Shown here: piece after piece, positions 7,795-16,431 of the stretch
Layout of the letters: each line of letters starts with the position of its first letter
Position numbering within the stretch: position 1 is the stretch's first letter
Origin: an uncultured Opitutales bacterium
Lineage (GTDB): Bacteria; Verrucomicrobiota; Verrucomicrobiia; Opitutales; Intestinicryptomonadaceae
Assembly (NCBI GenBank): GCA_944389195.1
Contig: CALXLM010000048.1
Location: 1-64,000 of the forward strand
Length of the DNA stretch: 64,000 bases
Reading direction: 5' to 3'
The notes under the pieces: generated by a model
Told to the model about the DNA's origin: nothing
Database searches by the model: none
The model's input: only the letters and a program-made list of their open reading frames with translations
Translations under genes and position numbers: made by a program

Positions 7795-10556
7795 TGCGAA
7801 AACTCCACGGCGCTCTTGAGCGTTTCAAAATCGAGTCCGAACACGCCGTCGAAAGCGTCGAATTTTGGTTCGCGGACGGGGGCGAAGCGCATTTCGCCTA
7901 TTGATTTTATTATGTCGGTTGTTTTGTCGAGGGCGGAGGATTCGTATTTTTCAATATCGTCCCAAACGTCTATTCCCGTCGACAGAGTGTCTTTCGGAGC
8001 CACAAAAAACGCCCCTATCGGGCTTTTGGCGTTTTTTATGCGGCGCAGGGCGTGGCAGTAAAGCGGAAGCTGCAGGTTTTCCCATTCGATTTCTCCGCTT
8101 CGTTTTTCCTTTAAATGTTTTGATTTTGTTATGCCCTTAAAGTTTTTTTCAAACGTCTTGTAGTCTAATACCATGAGGCGGCCGTCGTTTTCGTTCATGT
8201 CTATTCTGTCGAATACTCCCGAAAAGTCAGCCCCGCATATTTCCGTTTTGAAAGGCTCTTCGGCGGAGATTATTTTCCAGCCGCCCGCGCGGTGCCTTGC
8301 TTGGACCTCTGCGCATGCGGAAATTCTGTTGCGCAAGTTTTCAAGCTGTATTCTCACCTGGGCGCGCGGATATGCGCCGAAGGCGCCGCTTGATATGGCA
8401 TCGAACAATTCGAGCAGCGCCCGGCGTATTTTTTGCGGATTTGTAGAATCAGCCGCGTCCGATTTCGAAAAATATAAAAGCGTCTTGTGGAAAAGCGATC
8501 CGAATTGCGCGGCGTCGAGCTCGCTTTTTTGCGGATCTAAAGGCTCCATGCAAAGCACGTACCTTAGATAGAACTGCCACGGGGAATCTATATATGCGTT
8601 GAGTTTTGTCGCTGAAAACTGCATTGAGAACGGCTTTAGCGGCGCGCGCAAAATCCATTCCGGCGACTGTTTCGAAGGAGTTTTCAAAATTTTTGGTTCG
8701 GAAAATAAAAGCCTTACGCGTTTCGGAAGCTCGGAGGTTTGCAGAAGTATTCTGGACGGCGCGAGAGGCTCTCCTTCGACGTCGGCTTTTGGCACGCATA
8801 CGGAAAGGGCATTCCCCGGCGTTCCGCGCGATTTGGCGAGGGTATTTAGCATGTAAGCGTCGCGGGCTTGTCTGTTCGTGCGGCTCCTCATGCCGAGCCT
8901 GCGGCGTATGGCGTCGTTTAAAAAGATTCCGTCCGACGCGTCGAGGGGGACAACCGTCTCGTTCATATCGCAAAGCGCGACATGCGGATTGGGCGACCAA
9001 AATATCTCCATCCAGTCTTGTAGCGGTATGCGTTTTTCGTCGGCTGCGGGCTGAATGTTCGACGCTTTAAGGTGCTCCAATGCGATTTTAAAAACCTCTT
9101 TCGACAGAAGGCTCACTCCTGAAAGCTTTTCGGCGTCTCCTATTTCGTCGAGAGACTCGCGCAATATTTCAGCTGCGAGATTTTCAGCTTCCTCTCCCAC
9201 CTCGCCGGGAATTAGTTTTTCTACGGCGTTTTGTAGGCTTTTTACGGCGTCTTCCCCTCCGTTTCCGGCTATTCCCTCGGCGAAATCGAACAAATCCGAA
9301 AGGTATTCCAGCCCGGAGCAATCCTGATTGTCGCGATTCTGAGCTTTTGCCAAGCGCGCCGAGAGCATGCCGCGCGCTTGGTCGATGTCGGCGCAGGCGC
9401 TTTCATTCTGTATGAAATCGAGGTCGGTTAGAATTTTGTCAGGGTTTCTGCCGAATTTTTCCGATATCGCGCGGAGAACAAACGGATTTCTTACGAGATT
9501 CAAAAAATTGGCGTAAGAGGAATCATTGGAAAATAAAGCCGTGCTTTTAACCAGATTCCCGACGGCGGTCTGCGATAAATCGCTGCCGTCAAGCGTGACG
9601 GCGTTTATCCCCGCAACGGCCATTTCGCGTTTGAATACTTCGGCGGACGATTTTTGTTCGCAGGCGACCGACAGAACTGAATAAACTTTGTCTCCGTAGG
9701 CCTTCGCAAGCGATGCGACTGCTTTTGCCTGTTCCTTGACGTCCGGATAGACGCGTATGTCGGAATTCTTTACGGCGTCCAATATTCCGCAGAAAGTTTC
9801 GGGCGCAGGCGTCCCGCAGGCGTCGAACATTTCCGGTTGCCAATCTCCGAATATTGCAACAACCACCCGTTTGCCTAATGCGTCAAACCTTTTTGCCAGC
9901 GATTTTAATAGCGCCGAAACGTCGGGGTTGCCGACAATCGCCAGCGTTTCTGTATTGGAGTTCGCCGATAGTTCGAGCGCCCTTTCAAGCGATTCGACCC
10001 TCGGAATTTTTCCCATGTTTTCGGCCTTTTCAAAAAACAGCGCCTCCAATTCCGCCAAATCCCTCCAGCGCTCGGCATCGGGAGAATCGGAAAGGATTTC
10101 CGCCGCGCGCGATATCGTTAACAGATTGTCGGCGAGCGACTCTTGCAGAAACATCAGCTCTCCGGCCACATCGAAAAAATCGGGGCGTTTAGGCGCGCCG
10201 TTGGGAAAGAGGGCGTAGCGCGCCCGTAGTCCGCCGCGCGCGAGAACGTCCATCCATAGCGTGCGCGTCTGCGTCGCCGTCAGAACGGACTCGCGCAAAC
10301 CGCCTTGTCGCGCGGACAGTTCGTCCTCAAGAGTAGATATGCGCAGTTGGGAGTACGATTCTATCCCGCGCGATACACATTCGGCGAATATTGCCCCGCG
10401 CAAATTTTTCGCCGCCGTGCGCGTTGGAACAAGCGCAAGTATTCCGTCAAAGCTTGCCGGGCGGTTATCCAGACGGTCTGCGAAGAAATCCAAAAACCAG
10501 CCCGCCCCGCATTCAGGGAGCGGACCGCCGGGTTTTATGAAATATCTCTCAATCAC
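7791..10556 (-). CDS. addB: AddB-like nuclease subunit with PD-(D/E)XK domain
   Basis: The 921-residue product begins with a GTG codon. Its N-terminal part resembles a degenerate, helicase-derived scaffold (VPTRTAAKNLR near residue 45). The C-terminal third is a RecB-family nuclease: FSATKLNAYIDSPWQFYLRY, then GSLFHKTL, GVFDRID, VLDYKT and LQLPLY. This is the AddB architecture. In well-known AddB proteins cysteines around the nuclease bind an Fe-S cluster; here the position before PWQFYLRY is serine, so that cluster is probably absent. It overlaps the AddA-like gene by 4 bases and lies 48 bases downstream of the SGNH gene. The subunit assignment follows from domain order and pairing. Confidence 0.8.
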   Translation of the reverse strand: MIERYFIKPGGPLPECGAGWFLDFFADRLDNRPASFDGILALVPTRTAAKNLRGAIFAECVSRGIESYSQLRISTLEDELSARQGGLRESVLTATQTRTLWMDVLARGGLRARYALFPNGAPKRPDFFDVAGELMFLQESLADNLLTISRAAEILSDSPDAERWRDLAELEALFFEKAENMGKIPRVESLERALELSANSNTETLAIVGNPDVSALLKSLAKRFDALGKRVVVAIFGDWQPEMFDACGTPAPETFCGILDAVKNSDIRVYPDVKEQAKAVASLAKAYGDKVYSVLSVACEQKSSAEVFKREMAVAGINAVTLDGSDLSQTAVGNLVKSTALFSNDSSYANFLNLVRNPFVLRAISEKFGRNPDKILTDLDFIQNESACADIDQARGMLSARLAKAQNRDNQDCSGLEYLSDLFDFAEGIAGNGGEDAVKSLQNAVEKLIPGEVGEEAENLAAEILRESLDEIGDAEKLSGVSLLSKEVFKIALEHLKASNIQPAADEKRIPLQDWMEIFWSPNPHVALCDMNETVVPLDASDGIFLNDAIRRRLGMRSRTNRQARDAYMLNTLAKSRGTPGNALSVCVPKADVEGEPLAPSRILLQTSELPKRVRLLFSEPKILKTPSKQSPEWILRAPLKPFSMQFSATKLNAYIDSPWQFYLRYVLCMEPLDPQKSELDAAQFGSLFHKTLLYFSKSDAADSTNPQKIRRALLELFDAISSGAFGAYPRAQVRIQLENLRNRISACAEVQARHRAGGWKIISAEEPFKTEICGADFSGVFDRIDMNENDGRLMVLDYKTFEKNFKGITKSKHLKEKRSGEIEWENLQLPLYCHALRRIKNAKSPIGAFFVAPKDTLSTGIDVWDDIEKYESSALDKTTDIIKSIGEMRFAPVREPKFDAFDGVFGLDFETLKSAVEFSQ

Positions 10557-10604
10557 GGTATATTGCGCCGGGCACGATAATATTTTCCCATTTTATTGCG
10601 GCTT

Positions 10605-11945
10605 TCACCGCCCGAACGGAGTTATTTTACCCGTATACATTATATAGGCGGGCTCAAATATGAACTTTTCGAATTTTTCCCTGTTGGCGTCGAAATATTT
10701 CCGGTTCCGCTCAAAGAGCATTGCGCGCTTGTCGAAGCCCTTTTGTGAGACCTTTATTTCAATATTGCGTTTTTTTACATCTTTGAAATCGGCAAGCCTT
10801 ATTATTTGCAGGCGCGGATACGTGCAATACCCGTCAAACATTTTCCGCTCGCCGATTTTTTCGCCGTCGGCAAAAATTTCAATTAATCCGCCTTGGGGGC
10901 CGATAAGGGAGAATGCGTTCAGCGCCTTTCCCTCAAAAACAAATTTCGCCGACGCCGGTGGATTCATCTTTGCAATGGCGCTTATCGCCCTGCGGCCCCC
11001 CGTGTTTGAAGATACTTGCGCGTCGCCTTCCAGCTTTATTAGAGGCGAGCTTATCTCGAGCGATTTTGCGTTTTCAAGATTGTTTGGCGTTATCGGGGGC
11101 GGAAGCGCGCCGCGCCGTTTTGCGCCAGGCATTTTTTCGATCTTTTCAAGAGAGCGTTTTAGCGCCTTCGTATAGAGTACGTGCCCGGTGTTAGGATACG
11201 GGTGCACTCCGTCTTTCGAAAACACTATTTGTCCCGAGGCGTTTTTGGGAATCGACGTTTCGGCGTCGAGCGTTGAACCGGAAACGGCTGACATGCTGCC
11301 TCCTGGTTCGGCCATTACGAGCTTTCCGTCCTTTTGAAGGCGGGCAACTTCAATGCACATGTTTATAGATGGTATCCCGTAGCGGTCAGCTACGTCTTCC
11401 ATCGCCAGTTCCGACGCAAACATCGCGCCGTCGCGGACGGTGTTTAGCTGCTTTACGGTGAATGTATATACAAAGCATATGTCGGTTTCGGGGAGGGCGG
11501 CTCTAATTTGACGGACTATTCCCTCCATGGATTCAATAACGTTTTGGGGAGGGGTTGAAGAATCGTTTACGGCGAATTCCACGAACACCAAATCGGGAGA
11601 ATGTTCTATTACGTCGCGCTTTGCTCTGAACGCCCCGAGATAGGAGCCCGTTCCGCCAATGGCCGAATTGACGGCTTTGATTTTGGATTTCGGGAATTTT
11701 TCTTTAAAATATTTCTCGCTTTGTATTCTCCATCCGGGCTGTTCAGTTATGCTGCCGCCGAAATAAACTATGGTCGCAGGCTTGCCGCTTTTTAATTTTT
11801 TGTAAAAATACGGCAGGCCGTCGCGCGCGCGCAGTTCCGCGGCAGGCCTTTGCGCGGGGGTGTATGCTGGGCTGGCTTCCGGCGCTGCGCAAAGAACGCC
11901 GCAATATATGGCCAATAGCAATGCGAAGCATAAATTCGTTTTCAT
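10605..11945 (-). CDS. Secreted SGNH/GDSL hydrolase (carbohydrate esterase-like)
   Basis: The product of 446 residues has a signal peptide (about residues 1-20). The SGNH blocks are clear: block I GGSITE with the likely nucleophile Ser65, block II glycine in IGGTGS, block III asparagine in FAVNDSS, and block V DGVHPYPNTGH carrying the Asp/His pair. After the hydrolase core (to about residue 260) comes a C-terminal beta-rich region that may be a carbohydrate-binding or jelly-roll module. Family members deacetylate polysaccharides or cleave other esters. It leads a probable operon with the AddAB-like pair and the GH115-like gene. A xylan acetylesterase role alongside a glucuronidase is plausible but is inference from context. 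Confidence 0.75.
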   Translation of the reverse strand: MKTNLCFALLLAIYCGVLCAAPEASPAYTPAQRPAAELRARDGLPYFYKKLKSGKPATIVYFGGSITEQPGWRIQSEKYFKEKFPKSKIKAVNSAIGGTGSYLGAFRAKRDVIEHSPDLVFVEFAVNDSSTPPQNVIESMEGIVRQIRAALPETDICFVYTFTVKQLNTVRDGAMFASELAMEDVADRYGIPSINMCIEVARLQKDGKLVMAEPGGSMSAVSGSTLDAETSIPKNASGQIVFSKDGVHPYPNTGHVLYTKALKRSLEKIEKMPGAKRRGALPPPITPNNLENAKSLEISSPLIKLEGDAQVSSNTGGRRAISAIAKMNPPASAKFVFEGKALNAFSLIGPQGGLIEIFADGEKIGERKMFDGYCTYPRLQIIRLADFKDVKKRNIEIKVSQKGFDKRAMLFERNRKYFDANREKFEKFIFEPAYIMYTGKITPFGR

Positions 11946-11953
11946 GGCTTATG

Positions 11954-11982
11954 TTAATAATGCTTTACACAATAAAAGACAA
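11954..11982 (-). promoter_or_regulatory. sigma70-like promoter flush with the SGNH gene start
   Basis: On the minus strand TTGTCT (11982-11977) and TATTAA (11959-11954) are separated by exactly 17 bases. Only eight bases remain before the ATG at 11945, predicting a leaderless or near-leaderless transcript for the SGNH-AddB-AddA-GH115 run. Confidence 0.55.
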
Positions 11983-12024
11983 GTCTCGTATGCTTTTTTT
12001 CAATTTGCATGGATTTAAAGGCTT

Positions 12025-12062
12025 AAAAAAAATGCCGCAAAGGGATAAAACCCTGCGGCATT
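12025..12062 (-). terminator. Rho-independent terminator of the porin gene
   Basis: An imperfect GC-rich hairpin (AATGCCGCA at 12031-12039 against TGCGGCATT at 12054-12062, with inner AGGG/CCCT pairing) is flanked by an A run on the left, which is a U tract on the minus strand. Confidence 0.75.
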
Positions 12063-12084
12063 TTTTAATCTTTAACCTTCTAAA

Positions 12085-13341
12085 TTAGAAGAGAACCTGA
12101 ACCTGGGCACGAACGCTGTTGCTGTACAGACGGTCGCACAATGCACCCGCAGATATCGATTCCTGGTCGAAATAACCGAACTCGTAGCCGAGAGACGTCT
12201 TAACCGACGGAGTCGCATACCAGTTTACGCCGATATAGCCGGTTGTAGCCTGGTTGAAGCCCAGTCCGGAGAATTCCGAATAAACCGCGCCGCCGTTGGC
12301 ATAAACATAGGACCAGCGAGCAACCGGCTCGATCGCGCCCCATTCGCCGATATCCATCTTGTACGCAACCGTGAGGTTGGAGCCGAGCGGAGTGCGGCAG
12401 ATGCCGTTGTTGAACTGGTAATCTTCGTACTGCTGGAGGAAGAATTCGGCGATGAATGTCAAACCTCTCCAATTAAACGTCGCATAGGGGTTGATTCCCC
12501 AGATGCTGCCGCGCGAATCGCCGACAACAGTATTATACATTCCCTGGGGAGCATAGCCGAAGTTGACTCCGAAGTCGTAAGCGAGAGCTTCGCCGTTGAT
12601 TTCGGCAACATTCTTATACCCCATAGATGCATAGAAGCTCAAAGCGCTGCTGTTCTGGGCGCTCGTGAGGAAGTCATCCGTCGATTCCGTCAAACCGGAA
12701 GTGACTGCGAGGCTGTAGTAAAGGCCTTCAACCTGGGTGATGTTTCCGTCCCAGAAGACACCTACAGTACGGCTTCCGAAATTCCTCGATTCGTTTAAGC
12801 CTTCGCCGCGCGTAAAGAAGTTTGTCGCTATTGAACGCTCGATAGCCAGCTGTCCGAAGTCGCACATGTTCTGTTCATAGCCCATGTTGACCTTGCGGAG
12901 ACCGAGTTGGAGCGTGCCGTTGATATAGTCGAGGTCGATTTTCTTCGAAGCTACGACCTTGTCGAGGTAGTTGCGTCCGGCGCCTTCCGTGCCGAAATCC
13001 GTGACGACCGTCGCGCTCCAACCAGCACCTACGTCGGCTTCAACTCCGAGCTTTACATAACGGAGAGTAAAACCGCTTTCCTGCTGGGGATTTTGGGCAT
13101 TATTGCCAGATTTTACGCTGTCTTCGGCCCATGTGTACCAGCCCTGGGCTCCGCCGAAGATTTTTATCGACTTAGTGCTCTTCGTGGCGGGTGTGACCGC
13201 TACCGATTCTTTCGCAATTTGAGCCGCCTCCTGCTGGGTAAGCATGCCCTTCTTTACGAGAGTTTCGAGGAGAGCTTTATCTTGCGCGTTTGCCGCAATT
13301 GCTGCACCCGCGACGAGTAAGCTTATAATTACTTTTTTCAT
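12085..13341 (-). CDS. Outer-membrane porin, OprO/OprP-like
   Basis: The 418-residue product has a typical signal peptide (MKKVIISLLVAGAAIAANA). A short helical segment with a KGMLTQQEA motif follows, then an aromatic-rich beta-barrel pattern (for example FGGAQGWYTWAED and YVKLGVEADVG), ending in a C-terminal phenylalanine (VQVLF), the usual BAM recognition signal. The organization fits the phosphate-selective porin O/P superfamily used by many Verrucomicrobia as major porins; the substrate cannot be inferred. A possible -10 TACAAA lies six bases before the ATG, without a good -35. It is probably monocistronic, with its own terminator downstream. The orientation is the same as transketolase but the gap of 210 bases argues for separate transcription. 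Confidence 0.85.
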   Translation of the reverse strand: MKKVIISLLVAGAAIAANAQDKALLETLVKKGMLTQQEAAQIAKESVAVTPATKSTKSIKIFGGAQGWYTWAEDSVKSGNNAQNPQQESGFTLRYVKLGVEADVGAGWSATVVTDFGTEGAGRNYLDKVVASKKIDLDYINGTLQLGLRKVNMGYEQNMCDFGQLAIERSIATNFFTRGEGLNESRNFGSRTVGVFWDGNITQVEGLYYSLAVTSGLTESTDDFLTSAQNSSALSFYASMGYKNVAEINGEALAYDFGVNFGYAPQGMYNTVVGDSRGSIWGINPYATFNWRGLTFIAEFFLQQYEDYQFNNGICRTPLGSNLTVAYKMDIGEWGAIEPVARWSYVYANGGAVYSEFSGLGFNQATTGYIGVNWYATPSVKTSLGYEFGYFDQESISAGALCDRLYSNSVRAQVQVLF

Positions 13342-13551
13342 ATCTTATTTGTAGTTTGTTTGGTTTTAGCCGGAAATTGCGCGCATATTAATGCGGAAAC
13401 AATTAACCGATTCTTATAGCATCCTTTCAGAATTCTTACAGAAATCAAGCATTTTTTTAACAATGCGTATTTACAAGAGCGCGGTTGCGCGCGCCGATGC
13501 GGCGCTTTATTTCAGCCCGCTGCCCGCGCAAAAAAAATATGCGCGGCATAT

Positions 13552-15534
13552 TTAAACCGGCAAAGGGGGGGGGTATCCCAACAGCGGCTTTTCGCCGATA
13601 TTAAAGGCCTCGAAAAGGCTTGCCGCGTCGGCGGAAAAGCCGAAGTCGTCCGTGCCGACCACTTTCGCCGCATACTTGTACCACGGCTGGGATATCCCTG
13701 CCTCTATCGCTATCCTGTTTTTGCATGAAGAAGGCAGAACGCCTTCGCGGTATTCCTCCTCCTGCCTTTCGAAAAGTTCCATTGACGGCATGGACACGAC
13801 GCGCGTGGACGGTTCAGACTCTCCCGCCTTCAAAGCCCATTGCAGCTCCGATCCAGATGCGATTATTATCTTCTTAAGCGGTTCGGATTCTTTTTTTGCG
13901 ACGTATGCGCCCTTGAGTGTCCCGTTCCTTTTTGTCCGGGCGTCAACAGACTTCAGCAGGGGAAGGTCCTGCCTGGAAAGAACTAGCGCCGTCGGGCCGT
14001 CGCGCCTGGCAAGCGCCGCCGCCCACGCTCCGGCGCATTCTTCCGAATCCGCCGGACGAATTACGTCGAGGCGCGGTATGCACCGCAAAATTGCCGCCAT
14101 CTCCACCGGCTGGTGCGTAGGGCCGTCCATGCCCACGCCTATCGAATCGTGCGTGAATATGTATTGCATCCGAAGGCGCGACAGCGCCGATACGCGGACT
14201 GAACCCAGCATGTATCCGGCAAATGTCAGAAAAGTCGCGCAGGAGGGTTCGAAAATTCCGCAGTAGGCGATGCCGTTCGATATCGCGCCCATCGCGTGTT
14301 CCCTGATGCCAAACCAGATGTTTCGCCCCGCGCGTGAAGAAGGCGAAAAGTCTCCGCAGCCTTTGAGATAGTTTTTTGTAGAGCCGAAAAGGTCGGCGGC
14401 GCCGGTGACCATAAACGGCAATTTTTCGGCAAGAATATTCATTATTTTGCCGCTTGACGAACGCGTCGCGCTTTTGTCGTCTTCGGGAAATTCTGGTATG
14501 AGCTTTAGAATCTCTCCGGCCGATTCGCTTCCCTTTTTGCAAATGCAGGCATCGAGTTTCTTTGCCAGATTGGGCTCTTTCAAAGCCCATTCCGAGAACG
14601 ACGCCTCCCATGCTCCGCGCTCCGCGCTTCTGCGTTTTTGCGCTTCGGCAAAGTATGCGTATGTTTGTCCGCTTACGTAAAATTTTTGTTCGGGCAATCC
14701 GAGCGCTTTGCGCGCCGAATCGGCGAATTTTGCGCCGCCCTCTCCGTGGCCCTTCGCCGAATTTTCAACTTCGGGTATTCCCTTGGCAATGGTCGTCTTG
14801 AAAATAACGAGCCTTGGCTTGCCCGATTGTGAGTCTCTCGCTGCCGTCAGTGCCGCGCGTATGGCGTCGATGTCGTGCCCGTCGGATTTAAAGACTTCCC
14901 AGCCGTACGATTCGAAGCGCGCGGCAGTGTCTTCGGCCATTGTCCTTTCGGCCATCGCGTCGAGAGTGACGTCGTTGGAGTCGTACATTAAAACGAGATT
15001 GTCGAGCTTTTGCAGGCCGGCGATTGCGGCGGCTTCGGCGGAGACGCCCTCCTGTATGCACCCGTCGCCGGCAAGACACCATACCTTATGCCCGAATATC
15101 TTGCGGCCAGGGGTGTTGAAGGCCGCTTCCGCCATCTTTTCGGAAATCGCCATGCCGACTGCATTGCCGATTCCCTGCCCGAGTGGCCCGCTTGTGGCTT
15201 CCACGCCGGGCGTCTCTCCGAATTCGGGGTGGCCGGGGGTTTTGGAACCCTTCTTGCGAAAGTTTTTTATGTCGTCAATCGAAACGTCGTATCCGGATAT
15301 GTGGAGCCATGAATATAGAAACATGCTGCCGTGTCCGGCGCTAAGCACGAATTTGTCGCGGTCGAGCCAATCGGGGCATTTCGGATCGACTTTTAAAATT
15401 TCCCCGAAAAGGACGGTTCCGATTTCGGCGCATCCCAGAGGAAGGCCGAGGTGCCCGGAGGAACATTCATGTATTGCGTCTATTGCCAGACCTCTGGCTT
15501 CGTTGGCGGCATTTTGAAGAATTTCGTTGCTCAT
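13552..15534 (-). CDS. tkt: Transketolase
   Basis: This is a full-length (660 residues) transketolase of the non-oxidative pentose phosphate pathway. It transfers two-carbon ketol units between sugar phosphates with thiamine diphosphate and Mg2+. Visible features are SGHLGLPLG near residue 26, LSAGHGSMFLYSWLH, the GVEATSGPLGQG loop, the ThDP motif beginning GDGCIQEG and ending near YDSNDVTLD, and the pyrimidine-domain segment WFGIREHAMGAI with the catalytic glutamate. The final residues are encoded across a run of nine C on the coding strand (plus positions 13565-13573). The start ATG has no Shine-Dalgarno sequence. Confidence 0.93.
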   Translation of the reverse strand: MSNEILQNAANEARGLAIDAIHECSSGHLGLPLGCAEIGTVLFGEILKVDPKCPDWLDRDKFVLSAGHGSMFLYSWLHISGYDVSIDDIKNFRKKGSKTPGHPEFGETPGVEATSGPLGQGIGNAVGMAISEKMAEAAFNTPGRKIFGHKVWCLAGDGCIQEGVSAEAAAIAGLQKLDNLVLMYDSNDVTLDAMAERTMAEDTAARFESYGWEVFKSDGHDIDAIRAALTAARDSQSGKPRLVIFKTTIAKGIPEVENSAKGHGEGGAKFADSARKALGLPEQKFYVSGQTYAYFAEAQKRRSAERGAWEASFSEWALKEPNLAKKLDACICKKGSESAGEILKLIPEFPEDDKSATRSSSGKIMNILAEKLPFMVTGAADLFGSTKNYLKGCGDFSPSSRAGRNIWFGIREHAMGAISNGIAYCGIFEPSCATFLTFAGYMLGSVRVSALSRLRMQYIFTHDSIGVGMDGPTHQPVEMAAILRCIPRLDVIRPADSEECAGAWAAALARRDGPTALVLSRQDLPLLKSVDARTKRNGTLKGAYVAKKESEPLKKIIIASGSELQWALKAGESEPSTRVVSMPSMELFERQEEEYREGVLPSSCKNRIAIEAGISQPWYKYAAKVVGTDDFGFSADAASLFEAFNIGEKPLLGYPPPLPV

Positions 15535-15711
15535 TTTGCGGTTTCGGTGGGTTTTTAAATTTTATGTTATCGTCTATAGTTTCCCGCGCGGATTTCAACC
15601 CTTTTGTGTGAAACCTGCGTTCGGCTTTTTTTTGAAATATTACTTTCCCATTCCAAAGCGAGGAAATTGCTTTTTTATTTTTCAGCAAGGTCGCATGCTG
15701 TAAAAATAATA

Positions 15712-15741
15712 TTGAAATATGGAAACGCTTTGTGATAGAAA
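15712..15741 (+). promoter_or_regulatory. Candidate promoter of the exopolysaccharide pair
   Basis: TTGAAA (15712-15717) and TAGAAA (15736-15741) are 18 bases apart. Eight bases then lead to the ATG at 15750. Each box has 4 or more matches to consensus. The position again predicts a leaderless message. Confidence 0.4.
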
Positions 15742-15749
15742 ATACGGAT

Positions 15750-16346
15750 ATGATTAAATTTGCCAGATTTCAGCTTTTCTTTGCGGGATTGCTATTTGCG
15801 GCGTTTTCGGTTTTTGCGGCCAACGCAAACTATACGAAAAACTCCCTTTATAAATTGCGCCCCCTCGATGTTTTAACGATAAAAGTTTTTCAGGAGCCCG
15901 ATTTGGATACCGTTTACAAGGTAAGCCAAAACGGCATGATAGTGCTACCGCTCATAAATGCTGTGAAGGTTTCGGGTTTAACCGTTCAGGAGGCTCAAAA
16001 GCTTATTAAGGAACTTTATGAAAAAGATTATCTTGTAAATGCGGACGTCTCCATATTCATTTCCGAATACTCTCCGCAGCGCGTGTATGTCATCGGACAG
16101 GTAAACAGGCCGGGAGAGGTTGTTTTCCCGCCGGAGGAGACGATGACGCTTTCAAAGGCGATTGCCGGCGCTTCCGGAACCACGCGCCTTGCCAATTTGC
16201 GCTCCATAAACGTCAAGCGTTTGCTCTCGAACGGCGAAGTGAAGGTTTTTGAGGTGGATTTCCGTGCCATATTAAACAACGACCAGGCAAAGGATTTTCC
16301 AATCTACGAAGGCGACACTATCGAGGTTCCGGAGGCCATGTTTTAA
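15750..16346 (+). CDS. Polysaccharide export protein (Wza/GumB family)
   Basis: The product is about 198 residues from the ATG at 15750; an in-frame GTG at 15732 would add six residues before the signal peptide and is less likely. After the signal peptide comes the poly-export domain (YKLRPLDVLTIKVFQEPDL, then VSQNGMIVLPLINAVKVSGLT) and an SLBB-type domain (VYVIGQVNRPGEV). These proteins form the outer-membrane channel for capsule or exopolysaccharide. There is no lipobox cysteine, so this is a shorter, non-lipoprotein form than E. coli Wza. The Wzc-like kinase follows 85 bases downstream. No glycosyltransferases accompany the pair, so the biosynthesis genes must lie elsewhere. Confidence 0.88.
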   Translation: MIKFARFQLFFAGLLFAAFSVFAANANYTKNSLYKLRPLDVLTIKVFQEPDLDTVYKVSQNGMIVLPLINAVKVSGLTVQEAQKLIKELYEKDYLVNADVSIFISEYSPQRVYVIGQVNRPGEVVFPPEETMTLSKAIAGASGTTRLANLRSINVKRLLSNGEVKVFEVDFRAILNNDQAKDFPIYEGDTIEVPEAMF

Positions 16347-16365
16347 TCCAGCGTTGCGCGTTTAA

Positions 16366-16387
16366 TGCCCCGCGTTTTTCTGGGGCA
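16366..16387 (+). other. Small hairpin between export protein and kinase genes
   Basis: TGCCCC (16366-16371) and GGGGCA (16382-16387) form a 6-bp stem with a T-rich loop but no following U tract. It may reduce read-through or protect the upstream message. A terminator function is doubtful. Confidence 0.3.
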
Positions 16388-16431
16388 GGCGTTTGCATAA
16401 TTTAAAATTTTAAATCGAATTCTTTTGCATT

